Positions 8,354-16,914 of a stretch of 64,000 nt of DNA are shown one piece after another (the stretch's first letter is position 1; the number at the start of each line of letters is the position of its first letter). The position numbers and the translations under genes were made by a program. The DNA comes from Lishizhenia tianjinensis (lineage in GTDB: Bacteria; Bacteroidota; Bacteroidia; Flavobacteriales_D; Crocinitomicaceae): the NCBI GenBank assembly GCA_943330745.2, contig CALQIX020000010.1:46560-110559 (forward strand), written 5' to 3'. The notes beneath the pieces were generated by a model, which was not told the origin of the DNA, did not search any database, and saw only the letters and a list, made by a program, of their open reading frames with translations.

Positions 8354-8910
8354 TGCAAAATCGATTGCGATTTCGAATGCTTTTATTAGGTTTTGTTACG
8401 CTTTTAGTTTTTCCAATACCCACTTTTTTGTATTTCGGATGGAAGAGCAATGGTTCTTTAATTACTCTTTTTCAATTTGAAAATGTTTCAATTCTCAAGA
8501 TCGGTCTTGGTCTCGAATTTGGATTCGTGTTTGGTATTTTGGCTTTATTACTCCTTAAAGCTCCGGTTTTTGATAAACTTCCAAATAAAATTGAAGATTT
8601 AGTACGCTCCATGAATTTAAATTGGGGTGACGCCTTGTTTCTTTCTTTTTGTGCGGGTTTTGGTGAAGAACTATTATTCCGTTCTGGGGTGCAATATTTT
8701 CTTGGAGTTCCAATAACATCAGTAGTTTTCGTAGCCATTCATGGCTATTTAAACCCTTGGAATTGGAGGTATTCGTTATATGGATTAATTGTTTTACCTT
8801 TTATCATTTTGCTTTCATATGGTTTTCTCACCTTCGGACTTTGGTTTGCCATAGCGGCTCACTTTGCTTACGATGCCGTTTTATTTGCATCCATGATTAA
8901 GCAGAAATAA
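8353..8910 (+). CDS. CPBP family intramembrane metalloprotease
   Basis: 185 residues from ATG 8353, which overlaps the preceding TAA as TAATG; an upstream in-frame ATG at 8329 lies inside the aminotransferase and is less likely. Motif 1 EELLFR (EExxxR), motif 2 FVAIH (FxxxH) and motif 3 HFAYD identify the CAAX/bacteriocin-processing (Abi) family of membrane glutamic/metallo proteases. About five hydrophobic segments are visible. The family includes prenyl-protein proteases and bacteriocin self-immunity proteins; here the housekeeping context suggests a general membrane role. It converges on ung with only six bases between. Confidence 0.88.
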   Translation: MQNRLRFRMLLLGFVTLLVFPIPTFLYFGWKSNGSLITLFQFENVSILKIGLGLEFGFVFGILALLLLKAPVFDKLPNKIEDLVRSMNLNWGDALFLSFCAGFGEELLFRSGVQYFLGVPITSVVFVAIHGYLNPWNWRYSLYGLIVLPFIILLSYGFLTFGLWFAIAAHFAYDAVLFASMIKQK

Positions 8911-8916
8911 ACACAA

Positions 8917-9588
8917 TTACCAATTGATTTCTTCTCCACCTTTTGAAAGCAAATAGTGATTCGCTTTACTAAAATGCTTACATCCAAAAAAACCTCGGTA
9001 AGCTGACAAAGGAGAAGGATGGGGAGCGGTTAAAACTAAATTTAGTTGAGGATTAACTTGTTGTACTTTTTGTTGTGCCTTGGCTCCCCAGAGCATGTAA
9101 ACACATGAGTCTTTTTGGCTTGCTAGCGCTGAAATAACAGCATCCGTAAAGATTTCCCAGCCTTTATGAGCATGGCTTTCTGGCTTACCTTCTTGAACAG
9201 TCAAGGTAGCATTTAACAGCAAAACTCCTTGTTGAGCCCATCGCATTAAGTTTCCATTTTCTGGAAACGGTTTTTCTACGTCTGATTGTATTTCTTTGAA
9301 AATATTGGTTAGACTCTTCGGATAAGGCTTTACCTCCTCATGAACAGAAAAGCATAATCCATGAGCATGACCGCGAGTTGGGTAGGGGTCTTGGCCTAAA
9401 ATCACAACACGAACTTCATCGAATGGGCAGGCCGAAAAGGCGACGAAAAATTCATGCTCATCCGGAAAAATTTGTGTTGGATATTTTGTTTTTTCTTCCT
9501 CCAAAAATTGAATAAGCGCTTTAAAATAAGGCCTATCGAATTCATTTGAAAGAATAGCTTTCCAACCAGTTTCAAGTTCCAAATTCAT
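8917..9588 (-). CDS. ung: Uracil-DNA glycosylase (family 1)
   Basis: 223 residues from the ATG at 9588. A longer open frame to 9615 exists, but a TACCTTTG promoter element ends three bases before 9588, so that ATG is chosen. Catalytic D67 lies in VVILGQDPY, N126 in LLLNATLTV binds uracil, and H190 lies in the HPSPLS loop. The enzyme removes uracil from DNA in base-excision repair. The first motif continues PTRGHAHGL instead of the more common HGPGQAHGL; both residues needed for catalysis are retained. Confidence 0.96.
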   Translation of the reverse strand: MNLELETGWKAILSNEFDRPYFKALIQFLEEEKTKYPTQIFPDEHEFFVAFSACPFDEVRVVILGQDPYPTRGHAHGLCFSVHEEVKPYPKSLTNIFKEIQSDVEKPFPENGNLMRWAQQGVLLLNATLTVQEGKPESHAHKGWEIFTDAVISALASQKDSCVYMLWGAKAQQKVQQVNPQLNLVLTAPHPSPLSAYRGFFGCKHFSKANHYLLSKGGEEINW

Positions 9589-9591
9589 AAT

Positions 9592-9599
9592 CAAAGGTA
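9592..9599 (-). promoter_or_regulatory. Promoter -7 element abutting the ung start codon
   Basis: TACCTTTG matches TAnnTTTG and is separated from ATG 9588 by only ATT. Transcription would begin at or next to the start codon, predicting a leaderless mRNA. Confidence 0.55.
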
Positions 9600-9634
9600 A
9601 AAAGTATTCCCTCAAAAAAATAAAAATAAAACAC

Positions 9635-9642
9635 TAAATTTG
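9635..9642 (+). promoter_or_regulatory. Promoter -7 element abutting the paaY-like start codon
   Basis: TAAATTTG is followed by CTTT and then ATG 9647, so the predicted transcription start coincides with the start codon. No -33 TTG is seen at the right distance. Confidence 0.5.
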
Positions 9643-9646
9643 CTTT

Positions 9647-10249
9647 ATGGCTATTTATTCATTTAATGGTTTTATTCCTGTTATTAAACCATCTTCATTT
9701 GTACATCCGCAAGCTTCGATAATTGGTGATGTTATTATTGGAGAGAATGTCTATATCGGCCCAGGAGCGGCTATTCGCGGAGATTGGGGAACAATTATTA
9801 TTGAAGATGGGTGCAACGTCCAAGAAAACTGTGTAATTCACATGTTTCCGGGTACAACTGTTCATCTAAAAAAAGGAGCTCATGTTGGTCATGGAGCCAT
9901 TATTCACGGTGGAACGATTGGCGAAAACTCATTAATTGGAATGAATGCCGTTTTAATGGATGATGTGGAGATTGGAGCCGAAAGTATCATTGGAGCTTTG
10001 TGTTTTGTTCCTGCCAAAATGAAGATCCCAACAAGAAGTTTGGTAGTCGGTAATCCCGCAAAAATTATACGAGAAGTGAGTGATGAAATGATTGCCTGGA
10101 AAACAGAAGGCACAGCCTTATATCAACAATTACCAAGTCAATGTGTTGAAACTATGCGCGCTTGCGAACCACTTACACAATTGGAGGAAAATAGACCTAC
10201 GCATCAGCAAAATTATTCCATTTGGAAAGATAAATCGATTGAAAAATGA
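9647..10249 (+). CDS. PaaY-like hexapeptide-repeat protein (gamma-carbonic anhydrase fold)
   Basis: 200 residues of left-handed beta-helix with many [LIV]Gxxxx repeats. The opening MAIYSFNGFIPVI and the extended helical tail (VSDEMIAWKTEGTALYQ) match PaaY, a trimeric thioesterase/hexapeptide protein associated with phenylacetate degradation, better than the shorter carbonic anhydrases. Histidines in VIHMFPG and HVGHGAIIHG are suitable zinc ligands. No other paa gene is in the window, so the physiological role here is uncertain. The following lipoprotein gene overlaps its stop codon by four bases. Confidence 0.8.
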   Translation: MAIYSFNGFIPVIKPSSFVHPQASIIGDVIIGENVYIGPGAAIRGDWGTIIIEDGCNVQENCVIHMFPGTTVHLKKGAHVGHGAIIHGGTIGENSLIGMNAVLMDDVEIGAESIIGALCFVPAKMKIPTRSLVVGNPAKIIREVSDEMIAWKTEGTALYQQLPSQCVETMRACEPLTQLEENRPTHQQNYSIWKDKSIEK

Positions 10250-10893
10250 AACATTCCATACTGTTAAAATTCATCGGAATCATTTTGGTAATGAGCACTT
10301 TAACTAGCATCACCTCTTGTAAAAGAGGAGTGGCAAGTTTTACGCTTAGAGGTACAATTTTGGATGAAACTTTTTCAACACCTTTATCCGGAGCAACGCT
10401 GAAATTCTATAAAGTGCTAATCGCAACAGGAGAGGAAATTTTAGTAGATACCAAGGTTCTTGGAGCAGATGGTAAGTATGAATTTACTTTTCCAAGGGAA
10501 AAAATTGAAAAATACATCATTCGTGTTTCCAAGCCGCTCTATTTTGATATCGAAGAGGAAATTCAGTTCTCTTCACTAGTGCCGTCAGCTGTTAATACCA
10601 GAAATTATTCCTCCAAAGCAAAATCATGGGTAGAATTACGATTCGTTAATACGAGTGTTCAATCCTCCGATCATTTTAGGTATATTAAGTTTAGCGGAAA
10701 AGAAAATTGTACTGAATGTTGTACTGCTGATCAAGTAGATTTGTATGGAACAGCTTATTATTCCAGAACATGTATTAACGATGCATTGACACCATATTCA
10801 ATTTATTATCAGGTAATTGGAACAACCACTCAAAATGTAGTGGAGGTGATTACTCAACCATTTGACACAACATTACTTTTGGTAAATTATTAA
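10246..10893 (+). CDS. Lipoprotein with carboxypeptidase-regulatory-like (Ig-like) domain
   Basis: 215 residues. A lipoprotein signal peptide ends at C25 (ITSC). The following segment (about 33-115: FTLRGTILDETFSTPLSGATLKFYKV, with GKYEFTFP) looks like the beta-sandwich fold common at the N-terminus of Bacteroidota surface proteins. The C-terminal half holds a cluster of cysteines (CTECCTAD) and is otherwise unfamiliar. Its start overlaps the stop of the paaY-like gene (ATGA), suggesting co-translation; no functional link is evident. Confidence 0.75.
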   Translation: MKHSILLKFIGIILVMSTLTSITSCKRGVASFTLRGTILDETFSTPLSGATLKFYKVLIATGEEILVDTKVLGADGKYEFTFPREKIEKYIIRVSKPLYFDIEEEIQFSSLVPSAVNTRNYSSKAKSWVELRFVNTSVQSSDHFRYIKFSGKENCTECCTADQVDLYGTAYYSRTCINDALTPYSIYYQVIGTTTQNVVEVITQPFDTTLLLVNY

Positions 10894-10931
10894 TGATTTA
10901 AAAAAAATCCTACACGTATTTAAATTAATTG

Positions 10932-10939
10932 TAATTTCG
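10932..10939 (+). promoter_or_regulatory. Promoter -7 element (TTCG variant) for the TonB receptor
   Basis: TAATTTCG lies 18 bases before ATG 10958, the same spacing and variant as before the rhomboid gene. Confidence 0.4.
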
Positions 10940-10957
10940 GTACGCTAAGCAAAAACT

Positions 10958-13306
10958 ATGAAAAATCGTATTCTTATTTCCTTTTGTCTCTTATTTATCA
11001 ATTATTATTCTTATTCTCAGGATGTTATTATCCGTGGAACACTCATCGAGAAATCAAACGGTGAAGCAATTTTAAATCAAAAGGTTAAATTACTGCGCGG
11101 AACAGACAGTTCTGTTATTTCAGGTGCATATACAGACGAAAATGGATTCTTTTCCATTCCTAAGGTTCCACGCGGAAAAGTAATCATCAAAATTGAAAGT
11201 GAACAATATTCGAATACAACCTATCCGGTAGATATTGTGGAGGCTAGGGGGATTTTGAATTTCAAATTTGAGATGAAAAAAGCTAGTAACATGAAGAATT
11301 TAGAGGAGTTCACGGTTAATTCAGGAGAGAAACAAAAGAAAAATGAAGTATTGACGGGGACGTTTAAACTGGACCCAAAAATGTTATCTACAATTCCTAA
11401 TACTACCGCTGAAAGTGATTTAATTGGTTCGATAAGTGTTGTCCCTGGTGTTGTAACAACGGGCGATCAAGGAGGTCAATTGTATGTAAGGGGTGGCACA
11501 CCCATTCAAAATAAAACCATTCTTGATGGAATGACCGTTTATAATCCATTTCATTCGATTGGTTTTTTCTCCATTTTCGAAACGGAATTAATCAAGAATG
11601 TTGATGTTTACACCGGCGGATTTGATGCTCAATACGGTGGAAGAATTTCATCGATCATGGATGTTTCTTATAGAGACGGGGATCGAGTTAAATTTGGCGG
11701 AAAAGTATCTACGTCTCCTTTTTTAGCTAAACTAATTTTAGAAGGCCCACTGCAACGATCAAAAGACGGTAAACCAGGAGCTGGTTCGTATGTATTCTCG
11801 GCGAAACATAGTTTACTGGATTATACCTCCAAATCGCTTTATCCTCGTGTAAATGGCGGAAACGGACTTCCATTCAACTTTACCGATTTATATGGGAAAA
11901 TTACATTTAATGGGAATGGTGGATCCAAATTTAGCGCGTTTGGATTTCACAACCGAGACAGCGTAAACTACAATGTTGCAGATTTAAATTGGACAGCCTC
12001 GGGATTAGGTATCAATTTCGTTTTAGTTCCTAATAGTTCTGCTGTATTAATAAAAGGCCATGTTAACGGAAGTAACTATCAAACCTCTTTTACAGAAGCC
12101 AACTCACAACCAAGGACAAGTAAAATTGGCGGTTTTGATATGGGTTTTGACTTTACCTATTTCTTGCCCAATGAAAGTGAAATTAACTACGGATTTAACT
12201 TAAACGGTTTTAACACTGAATTCAAAACCTACAATGAGCTTCAACGAAAAATAGAGTTGATAAATTTCACAACTGAAATTGGCACATATATAAATTGGAG
12301 AAAGAAAATTGGTGATAAATGGGTGATTCAACCGAGCATGCGCATTCAAGTGTATTCTTCGTTGGGCACAGTTTCACCTGAGCCTAGAATAGGTTTGAAA
12401 TACAATGCAACAGACAAATGGAGACTTAAATTGTCAGGTGGTAGATTTTCTCAAAACTTTACTTCAGCATCTTCAGACAAAGACATTGTGAATCTATTTA
12501 ATGGTTTACTTTCCGCACCCACCAACGTACAAGAAACTTTTGTGAATGAATTTCAACAAGTGAAAAAAACGAAGAACGGTTTGCAATATGCTTGGCACGC
12601 CATCGTTGGAACCGAGTATGATTTAGGCAAAAGGATCACAATAAATCTTGAAGGTTACTATAAGTACTTTTCACAATTAAGTAATATCAATCAAAATAAA
12701 TTGTACGATGATGTTGCGCAGTTTTCTCAAATTGACGATGTGTTTAAAAAAGATTTTATTCTTGAATCGGGTCAAACGTACGGTGGAGATCTACTGGTGA
12801 AATATAATTACAAAGGATTATTTATTTGGACGGGATATTCTTACAGTGTATCAACACGTTGGGATGGATTTAATTCTTATTTCCCAGTTTTTGACAGAAG
12901 ACACAACCTAAACTTTGTTGCGTCTTATGCTTTTGGTAAGAATAAATCATGGGAAATTAACGGTCGTTGGAATTTAGGTTCTGGTCTTCCTTTTACTCCA
13001 ACTTCAGGTTACTACCAAAATGAAAATTTCCAAAATGGAGTCACAACCGATTACGTTACCAATAATTCATCATCAGTAACCACAATGCTAGGTGGGTTCA
13101 ATAGCCAACGTTTACCGTATTATCATCGATTAGATATTACCATGAAAAAACGTGTGAAGTTTAAGAATCAATCTGAATTAGAAATTGTTGGGAGTATTAC
13201 GAATGTCTACAATCGGAAAAATATTTTCTACGTTAATCGTGTGACAAATGAAGAAATTTATCAGTTTCCAATTCTTCCAAGTTTTGGTGTGAGTTATAAT
13301 TTCTAA
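10958..13306 (+). CDS. TonB-dependent receptor with carboxypeptidase-regulatory N-terminal domain
   Basis: 782 residues with a signal peptide (cleavage near YSYSQ, residue 20). Residues about 23-110 form the carboxypeptidase D regulatory-like domain (IIRGTLIEKSNGEAI). The plug domain follows with LYVRGGTPIQNKTILDGM (about 175-192) and a DVYTGGFDAQYGGRISS segment, then the 22-strand barrel, ending GVSYNF with the terminal aromatic residue of outer-membrane barrels. No SusD partner is adjacent, so it is not a polysaccharide-utilisation pair. The M14 peptidase gene follows after nine bases. The ligand is unknown. Confidence 0.93.
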   Translation: MKNRILISFCLLFINYYSYSQDVIIRGTLIEKSNGEAILNQKVKLLRGTDSSVISGAYTDENGFFSIPKVPRGKVIIKIESEQYSNTTYPVDIVEARGILNFKFEMKKASNMKNLEEFTVNSGEKQKKNEVLTGTFKLDPKMLSTIPNTTAESDLIGSISVVPGVVTTGDQGGQLYVRGGTPIQNKTILDGMTVYNPFHSIGFFSIFETELIKNVDVYTGGFDAQYGGRISSIMDVSYRDGDRVKFGGKVSTSPFLAKLILEGPLQRSKDGKPGAGSYVFSAKHSLLDYTSKSLYPRVNGGNGLPFNFTDLYGKITFNGNGGSKFSAFGFHNRDSVNYNVADLNWTASGLGINFVLVPNSSAVLIKGHVNGSNYQTSFTEANSQPRTSKIGGFDMGFDFTYFLPNESEINYGFNLNGFNTEFKTYNELQRKIELINFTTEIGTYINWRKKIGDKWVIQPSMRIQVYSSLGTVSPEPRIGLKYNATDKWRLKLSGGRFSQNFTSASSDKDIVNLFNGLLSAPTNVQETFVNEFQQVKKTKNGLQYAWHAIVGTEYDLGKRITINLEGYYKYFSQLSNINQNKLYDDVAQFSQIDDVFKKDFILESGQTYGGDLLVKYNYKGLFIWTGYSYSVSTRWDGFNSYFPVFDRRHNLNFVASYAFGKNKSWEINGRWNLGSGLPFTPTSGYYQNENFQNGVTTDYVTNNSSSVTTMLGGFNSQRLPYYHRLDITMKKRVKFKNQSELEIVGSITNVYNRKNIFYVNRVTNEEIYQFPILPSFGVSYNF

Positions 13307-13315
13307 CTGGAGCGA

Positions 13316-15028
13316 ATGCGTTTTGCTTGTTTAATTGTTGGATTATTCACCTTCTTCCAATGCCAATGTCAATGGCGAGAAAACACTTCCCCAAGTTATC
13401 TAGAATTAATTGGCTACCTTCAAAAAATTGACAAGGAACATAAAGAAATAAAGCTTTTCAATATGGGTAACTCAGACTTTGGATTACCTATCTACTTACT
13501 CGTTATCAATGCTGAAAAAGATTCCCTAAAAACATTTCAAAAAGCAAGAAAAAGCACTACAATTTTAATAAATAACGCCATTCATCCCGGAGAACCAGAT
13601 GGGATAAATGCTTCTTTGATCTGGATAGATGAATGGATAAGGCAAGGTAAGCCAAACAAAACAAAAAATGGAGAATCTCTTCCAGTAATTGCTTTCATTC
13701 CGGCATATAATATAGGTGGAATGATGAATCGCTCATCGACAAGTCGAGCTAATCAAAACGGACCGGAAGAATATGGATTTAGAGGGAATGCGCGGAATTT
13801 GGATTTGAATAGAGATTTCATTAAAATGGATTCTGAAAATGCATTTACCTTCGCAAGAATATTTCATTCGCTTGATCCCGATGTTTTTGTAGATAATCAT
13901 GTTTCAAATGGAGCGGATTATCAATACACATTAACCTATATTTCTTCTATGAAAGAGCGAATGTCGCCGGCATTACAGCAACTTACCTATTCGAATTGTA
14001 TTCCAAATTTGACTAAAAATCTCGCTTCAAAAGGGATCGATTTATTTCCCTATGTTGAATTAAAAAATCAAACTCCTGAAGGAGGCATTGTTGCTTTTAA
14101 TGATTTACCAAGATATGCCATGGGGTATTCAAGTTTATTCCATGCTTTGAGTTTCACTGTTGAAACACACATGTTAAAACCTTTTCCCGAAAGAGTTGAG
14201 GCCACCTATCAATTTCTGGATGAATTAATTTCTTGGACAACCAATCACAGTTTAGAAATAGAATCGAGTAGGAGCGAAGCGATTCAATGGAGTATGAATC
14301 AAAAAGAGTTTCGTTATAACTATACATTAAGTGACGACGAAGATTCCATCTTGTTTAAAGGTTTTGAATCTACCAATCCCATCGATTCAACAACGGGATT
14401 AAAAAGATTGTTTTACGATCGTTCAAAATCATATTTCAAGAAAGTTCCTTATTACCAGACACATGTTTCAAAATCTGAAGTGAAAATTCCAAGCTATTTC
14501 ATCATTGGAAGTCAAGAAAAAGAAGTGATTGAACGATTGAAAATGAATCAGGTCATGTATCAAACGATTACTAAAGATTCCACAGTTGAGGTGAATCGAT
14601 ACAGAATTGAAAAATTTAAAAGTTTAGATAAACCCTATGAGGGACATTTCAAGCATCATTCTGTTCAGTTCGAAAAATTTAAAGTAACTCAATCACTTAA
14701 AAAGGGAGACATCCTAATTCCAACCAAGCAAAAAGCAATGTTTTATCTGCTTTCTACCTTGATTCCAGATGCTGAAGACTCTTATTTTTCCTGGAATTTC
14801 TTTGATTCTTATTTGCAACAAAAGGAATATTTTTCATCCTATGTATTTATTGATCAAGCAAAATTTATTTTGGAAAACAACCCAAAGCTAAAAGTAGAAT
14901 TCGATAAACGGAAAAATGAGAATGAGCAATTTAGAAATTCAGAGTGGGAGCAATTATATTTTATCTACAAAAACAGTGAGTTCTTTGAGAAATCTTTTAT
15001 GATTCTCCCTGTTTATTCAATTGATTAA
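13316..15028 (+). CDS. M14 family zinc carboxypeptidase, secreted
   Basis: 570 residues with a signal peptide (about residues 1-19). The zinc ligands are H90 and E93 in the HPGEPDG motif and H195 in DNHVSNG. R160 and R166 in RNLDLNRD and the general base E283 in FTVETHMLKPF complete the M14 active site. The enzyme should remove C-terminal amino acids from peptides in the periplasm or outside the cell. The C-terminal 250 residues (from about 310) are outside the catalytic core and not recognisable. It follows the TonB receptor by nine bases, so peptide release and uptake may be linked; this is inference. Confidence 0.9.
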   Translation: MRFACLIVGLFTFFQCQCQWRENTSPSYLELIGYLQKIDKEHKEIKLFNMGNSDFGLPIYLLVINAEKDSLKTFQKARKSTTILINNAIHPGEPDGINASLIWIDEWIRQGKPNKTKNGESLPVIAFIPAYNIGGMMNRSSTSRANQNGPEEYGFRGNARNLDLNRDFIKMDSENAFTFARIFHSLDPDVFVDNHVSNGADYQYTLTYISSMKERMSPALQQLTYSNCIPNLTKNLASKGIDLFPYVELKNQTPEGGIVAFNDLPRYAMGYSSLFHALSFTVETHMLKPFPERVEATYQFLDELISWTTNHSLEIESSRSEAIQWSMNQKEFRYNYTLSDDEDSILFKGFESTNPIDSTTGLKRLFYDRSKSYFKKVPYYQTHVSKSEVKIPSYFIIGSQEKEVIERLKMNQVMYQTITKDSTVEVNRYRIEKFKSLDKPYEGHFKHHSVQFEKFKVTQSLKKGDILIPTKQKAMFYLLSTLIPDAEDSYFSWNFFDSYLQQKEYFSSYVFIDQAKFILENNPKLKVEFDKRKNENEQFRNSEWEQLYFIYKNSEFFEKSFMILPVYSID

Positions 15029-15053
15029 TGTTTTTATCATTCCAATTTCAAAG

Positions 15054-15083
15054 TTGATACTTGGGTAAAATCTATTACTTTTG
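15054..15083 (+). promoter_or_regulatory. Promoter of the serS operon
   Basis: TTG at 15054-15056 and TACTTTTG at 15076-15083, separated by 19 bases, match the Bacteroidota -33/-7 promoter (TTG, 19-21 bases, TAnnTTTG). The start codon of serS is 17 bases beyond. This is the best promoter match in the window. Confidence 0.7.
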
Positions 15084-15100
15084 TAATTCATTAAGTACAT

Positions 15101-16372
15101 ATGTTAGAAATCAATCGAATAAGACACGAAAAAGAGGCTGTAATTGCTGGTTTATCTAAGAGAAACTTGGATGTTAGAGAAACAGTAGATCAACTATTGG
15201 CGTTGGATTCCAATTGGAGAAATGTGAAAACTGAAATGGAAACTATTTCAGCTGAATTAAATCAAATCGCAAAAACAATAGGTGAATTATTTAAATCAGG
15301 GAAACACAGTGAGGCAACTGAATTAAAAGCAAAAACAGCAATCTTGAAATCAAAGGAGGCTGAATTAAAAATTTCAGTTGATGAATTAGAGCTTCAAATT
15401 TCAACCTTGATGTATACCCTTCCAAATGTCCCAAATGAACTTGTAAAGCAGGGCAAAAGCGCAGAAGATAATGAAACTGTTTTTGAAAAAGGAGAGGCTC
15501 CTGACTATACTTTTGAAGCATTACCACATTGGGATTTAGCTAAGAAATTTAATCTAATTGATTTTGAATTAGGAGTTAAAGTGACAGGCGCTGGATTTCC
15601 TTTTTATATTGGAAAAGGAGCTAAATTACAACGAGCGTTGATTCAATTTTTTCTTGATGAAGCAGATAAGGTAGGTTATACGGAATATATTGCACCTTTT
15701 TTGGTCAACGAGGCGAGTGCCATTGGAACTGGACAATTACCTGACAAGGAAGGGCAAATGTATCATACACCAACAGATGATTTTTATTTGATACCAACAG
15801 CAGAAGTCCCTTTGACAAATATTTACAGAGATGTTGTACTTCCATCCGAGGATTTTTCAATTAAATTGACTGGTTACACACCTTGTTTTAGACGAGAGGC
15901 AGGTTCTTATGGTAAAGATGTCCGTGGATTGAATCGTTTGCATCAGTTTGATAAAGTAGAAATTGTTCGTCTTGAGCATCCTTCCAATTCAGCAAAAGCA
16001 TTGGATGAAATGGTGGAGCACGTGAAAGGATTACTTGATAAATTAGGATTGCAATTTAGAATTTTACGTCTCTGTGGTGGAGATATGGGATTTGCATCAG
16101 CCATGACCTATGATTTTGAGGTGTTTTCTGCAGCACAAGAAAAGTGGCTAGAAGTGAGTTCAGTATCCCGTTTTGATACATTTCAATCGAATCGTTTAAA
16201 ATTGCGCTTTAAAACGGAAGATAAAAAAACTCAATTATGCCACACCTTAAATGGCTCTGCACTTGCATTACCGCGAATTATGGCTTCAATAATGGAGAAT
16301 TTTCAAGATGAATCTGGAATATTAATACCGGAAGTATTACACCCATATACGCGTTTCACACGAATAGATTAA
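15101..16372 (+). CDS. serS: Serine--tRNA ligase
   Basis: 423 residues, the standard length. The N-terminal 110 residues form the antiparallel coiled coil that binds the tRNA variable arm. The class II core follows, with the motif 2 region CFRREAGSYGKDVRG and the serine-binding motif 3 region LNGSALALPRIM. It charges tRNA(Ser) with serine and also serves selenocysteine synthesis where that exists. First gene of a four-gene unit with spacings of 2, 0 and 2 bases to the lipoprotein, TPR protein and rsmI. Confidence 0.98.
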   Translation: MLEINRIRHEKEAVIAGLSKRNLDVRETVDQLLALDSNWRNVKTEMETISAELNQIAKTIGELFKSGKHSEATELKAKTAILKSKEAELKISVDELELQISTLMYTLPNVPNELVKQGKSAEDNETVFEKGEAPDYTFEALPHWDLAKKFNLIDFELGVKVTGAGFPFYIGKGAKLQRALIQFFLDEADKVGYTEYIAPFLVNEASAIGTGQLPDKEGQMYHTPTDDFYLIPTAEVPLTNIYRDVVLPSEDFSIKLTGYTPCFRREAGSYGKDVRGLNRLHQFDKVEIVRLEHPSNSAKALDEMVEHVKGLLDKLGLQFRILRLCGGDMGFASAMTYDFEVFSAAQEKWLEVSSVSRFDTFQSNRLKLRFKTEDKKTQLCHTLNGSALALPRIMASIMENFQDESGILIPEVLHPYTRFTRID

Positions 16373-16374
16373 TC

Positions 16375-16914
16375 ATGAAATATACACTTCTATTATTTTT
16401 GTCTGTTTTATTAGTTTCCTCGTGTACGGATATTGATAAAACGAACCGATTATCAAAAATTGACAAAATGATTCATGGGTTGGATAGCATTTCTGCTCAA
16501 TTGAAAAAAGAAAAAATAGATACTTTAGCAGAAATGCAACTAGCAGCGCAAGGGGTAGAATACAGAATTAGAGGCAATTTTGTTGCGGATACAATCGATT
16601 TAGAATTAGGAAAAAAAATGGATAGTTACAAGCGAATGCGGCGTGCAATTCCAAAATTGAGAAGCAATATTGTTAAATTGGAGAAAGGTATTATCGAACT
16701 CAGAAAATCCTTGTCATTACTTCAAAAAGATATTGAAAATAATAGCGGGGCACGTGCTAAATATGATGAATATATCAAGTTTGAAAAAAGTAAATTCGAT
16801 CAAATTAACATCTTGTTCAAAGAGTATCAAAAGAATCAAAAGAAAATTTTAGATACCTATTCAGCATTGCACGTTGAATTGTATAATTTTTCCATGCAAT
16901 TAATAGCTAAATAA
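16375..16914 (+). CDS. Coiled-coil lipoprotein of unknown function
   Basis: 179 residues. A lipoprotein signal peptide ends at C17 (VSSC). The remainder is charged and largely helical, with heptad-like segments at about 25-55 and 85-165 (KLRSNIVKLEKGIIELRKSL), so it probably forms a coiled coil in the periplasm. It lies between serS and a secreted TPR protein with which it is certainly co-transcribed; the two exported proteins may act together. No named family is recognised. Confidence 0.75.
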   Translation: MKYTLLLFLSVLLVSSCTDIDKTNRLSKIDKMIHGLDSISAQLKKEKIDTLAEMQLAAQGVEYRIRGNFVADTIDLELGKKMDSYKRMRRAIPKLRSNIVKLEKGIIELRKSLSLLQKDIENNSGARAKYDEYIKFEKSKFDQINILFKEYQKNQKKILDTYSALHVELYNFSMQLIAK

